From: CAYJLC01 sp044426345 | GTDB taxonomy: Bacteria > Bacillota > Clostridia > Oscillospirales > Butyricicoccaceae | Length of the DNA: 14,300 nucleotides | Direction: 5' to 3' | Assembly: GCA_044426345.1 (NCBI GenBank) | Contig: JAWXUP010000063.1 | Coordinates: 1-14,300, forward strand | Shown here: piece after piece, positions 13,533 through 14,300 of the stretch | How the letters are laid out: each line of letters begins with the position of its first letter | How positions within the stretch are numbered: the first letter of the stretch is position 1 | Program-made: the position numbers and the translations under genes | The notes under the pieces: model-generated | Databases searched by the model: none | What the model was told of the DNA's origin: nothing | The model's input: the letters and a program-made list of their open reading frames with translations, nothing else

Positions 13533-14300
13533 ATGATTGAAAACAGAGTTGTAAACTTTTCAGCAGGTCCATCAATGCTTCCAGTGGAAGTTTTGAGCAA
13601 AGCAGCTGAACAAATGCTAAATTACGAGGGCTCAGGTATGTCCGTTATGGAAATGAGTCACAGATCGAAAGTTTACGAATCGATCATTAATGCTGCAAAA
13701 GATAGACTACGTAAAGTTATGGAAATTCCAGAAAATTATGATATTTTATTTATTCAAGGTGGCGCGTCTGGTCAATTCGCAGGAATTCCTATGAATTTAC
13801 TTGAAAAAGGCACTGCAGACTATGCTTTAACTGGACAGTTTTCAACAAAAGCATATCAAGAAGCTGGAAAATACGGCGAAATGAATGTTGCAGCAAGCTC
13901 AAAAGACCAAAACTTTACTTATATCCCAAAACAAGACGAACTAAAATTAAATCCAGAAGCAGATTATTTCTACTACTGCGCAAATAATACAATATATGGT
14001 ACAAAATGGAATTACGTTCCAGAAACTGGCGATGTTCCACTAGTTGCTGATATGTCATCTTGTATTTTATCAGAAAAAGTAGACGTTTCAAAATTCGGAA
14101 TTATCTACGCTGGCGTGCAAAAAAATATGGGTCCTGCAGGTGTTGCTGTTGTAATCATCAGAAAAGACCTAATTTCTGGTTCAAAAGACTTCACTCCAGT
14201 TGTTTTAGACTACAAAACTATGTCTGAAAACGATTCTATGTACAACACTCCTCCAACATATAGTATATATGTAGTAGGTTTAGTGCTAGAATGGCTTGAA
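13533..14300 (+). CDS. serC: Phosphoserine aminotransferase, 5' part (cut by window edge)
   Basis: The frame opens at ATG 13533, 7 nt after GGAAGG, and stays open for 256 codons to the right edge; the full enzyme is usually about 360 residues. It makes O-phosphoserine from 3-phosphohydroxypyruvate and glutamate with PLP (EC 2.6.1.52), in serine synthesis. Family marks are FSAGPSMLPVEVL near the start, GMSVMEMSHRSK, FIQGGASGQFAGIPMNLL, the aspartate in VADMSSCILS, and the PLP lysine in YAGVQKNMGPAGVAVVI. It has its own promoter, so it is independent of the XRE-ImmA unit. serA would be expected nearby downstream, but that is outside the window. Confidence 0.96.
   Translation, partial: MIENRVVNFSAGPSMLPVEVLSKAAEQMLNYEGSGMSVMEMSHRSKVYESIINAAKDRLRKVMEIPENYDILFIQGGASGQFAGIPMNLLEKGTADYALTGQFSTKAYQEAGKYGEMNVAASSKDQNFTYIPKQDELKLNPEADYFYYCANNTIYGTKWNYVPETGDVPLVADMSSCILSEKVDVSKFGIIYAGVQKNMGPAGVAVVIIRKDLISGSKDFTPVVLDYKTMSENDSMYNTPPTYSIYVVGLVLEWLE

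Noticed and set aside
1..14300. tRNA, rRNA or insertion-sequence features
   Set aside because: I found no cloverleaf-like sequence, no rRNA-like sequence, no transposase frame and no terminal inverted repeats by eye.

Overview
The window comes from an AT-rich, low-GC Firmicute chromosome, most likely a member of the Clostridia. This rests on the base composition, strong AGGAGG-type ribosome binding sites, short-form HisG paired with HisZ, a PHP-type histidinol phosphatase and a DUF4491 protein. I cannot name the species from sequence alone.

Layout: (1) Positions 1-392 hold the head of a leftward, phage-like operon. A 55-residue terminase-small-subunit-like frame overlaps the start of a large terminase subunit, which the window edge cuts inside its ATP-binding loop. 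A near-consensus promoter (387-392 / 364-369) drives it. (2) radC (506-1195, +) is divergent from that operon and ends at a strong bidirectional terminator (1294-1339). (3) Positions 1349-9761 (-) hold a complete histidine operon in the order hisZ-hisG-hisD-hisC-hisB-hisH-DUF4491-hisA-hisF-hisIE-PHP phosphatase. It starts from one strong promoter at 9787-9815 and most genes overlap or nearly touch. It covers every step from PRPP + ATP to histidine. The only non-pathway member is the small DUF4491 membrane protein. (4) Positions 9865-10371 (-) hold a SLOG/DUF1273 nucleotide-binding-like protein, and 10608-12116 (+) a membrane-anchored TPR / chitobiase-like / leucine-rich-repeat protein. (5) Positions 12177-13413 hold a phage- or ICE-style switch: a small helical protein (-) divergent from an XRE repressor and an ImmA/IrrE-type metallopeptidase (+). 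(6) Positions 13533-14300 hold the 5' part of serC, with its own extended -10 promoter.

The most interesting signal is regulatory. The XRE/ImmA divergent promoter region carries four copies of a 15-bp quasi-dyad, about TACAC(G/A)TTTTGTTTA. A fifth copy (336-350) lies just downstream of the predicted start site of the terminase operon, about 12 kb away across the whole his operon. This suggests that the repressor/protease pair controls the phage-like packaging operon in trans. That would be like ImmR/ImmA of ICEBs1 or DdrO/IrrE of Deinococcus, but with the switch separated from its target by housekeeping genes. A domesticated prophage or gene-transfer-agent-like element would fit, but that is inference.
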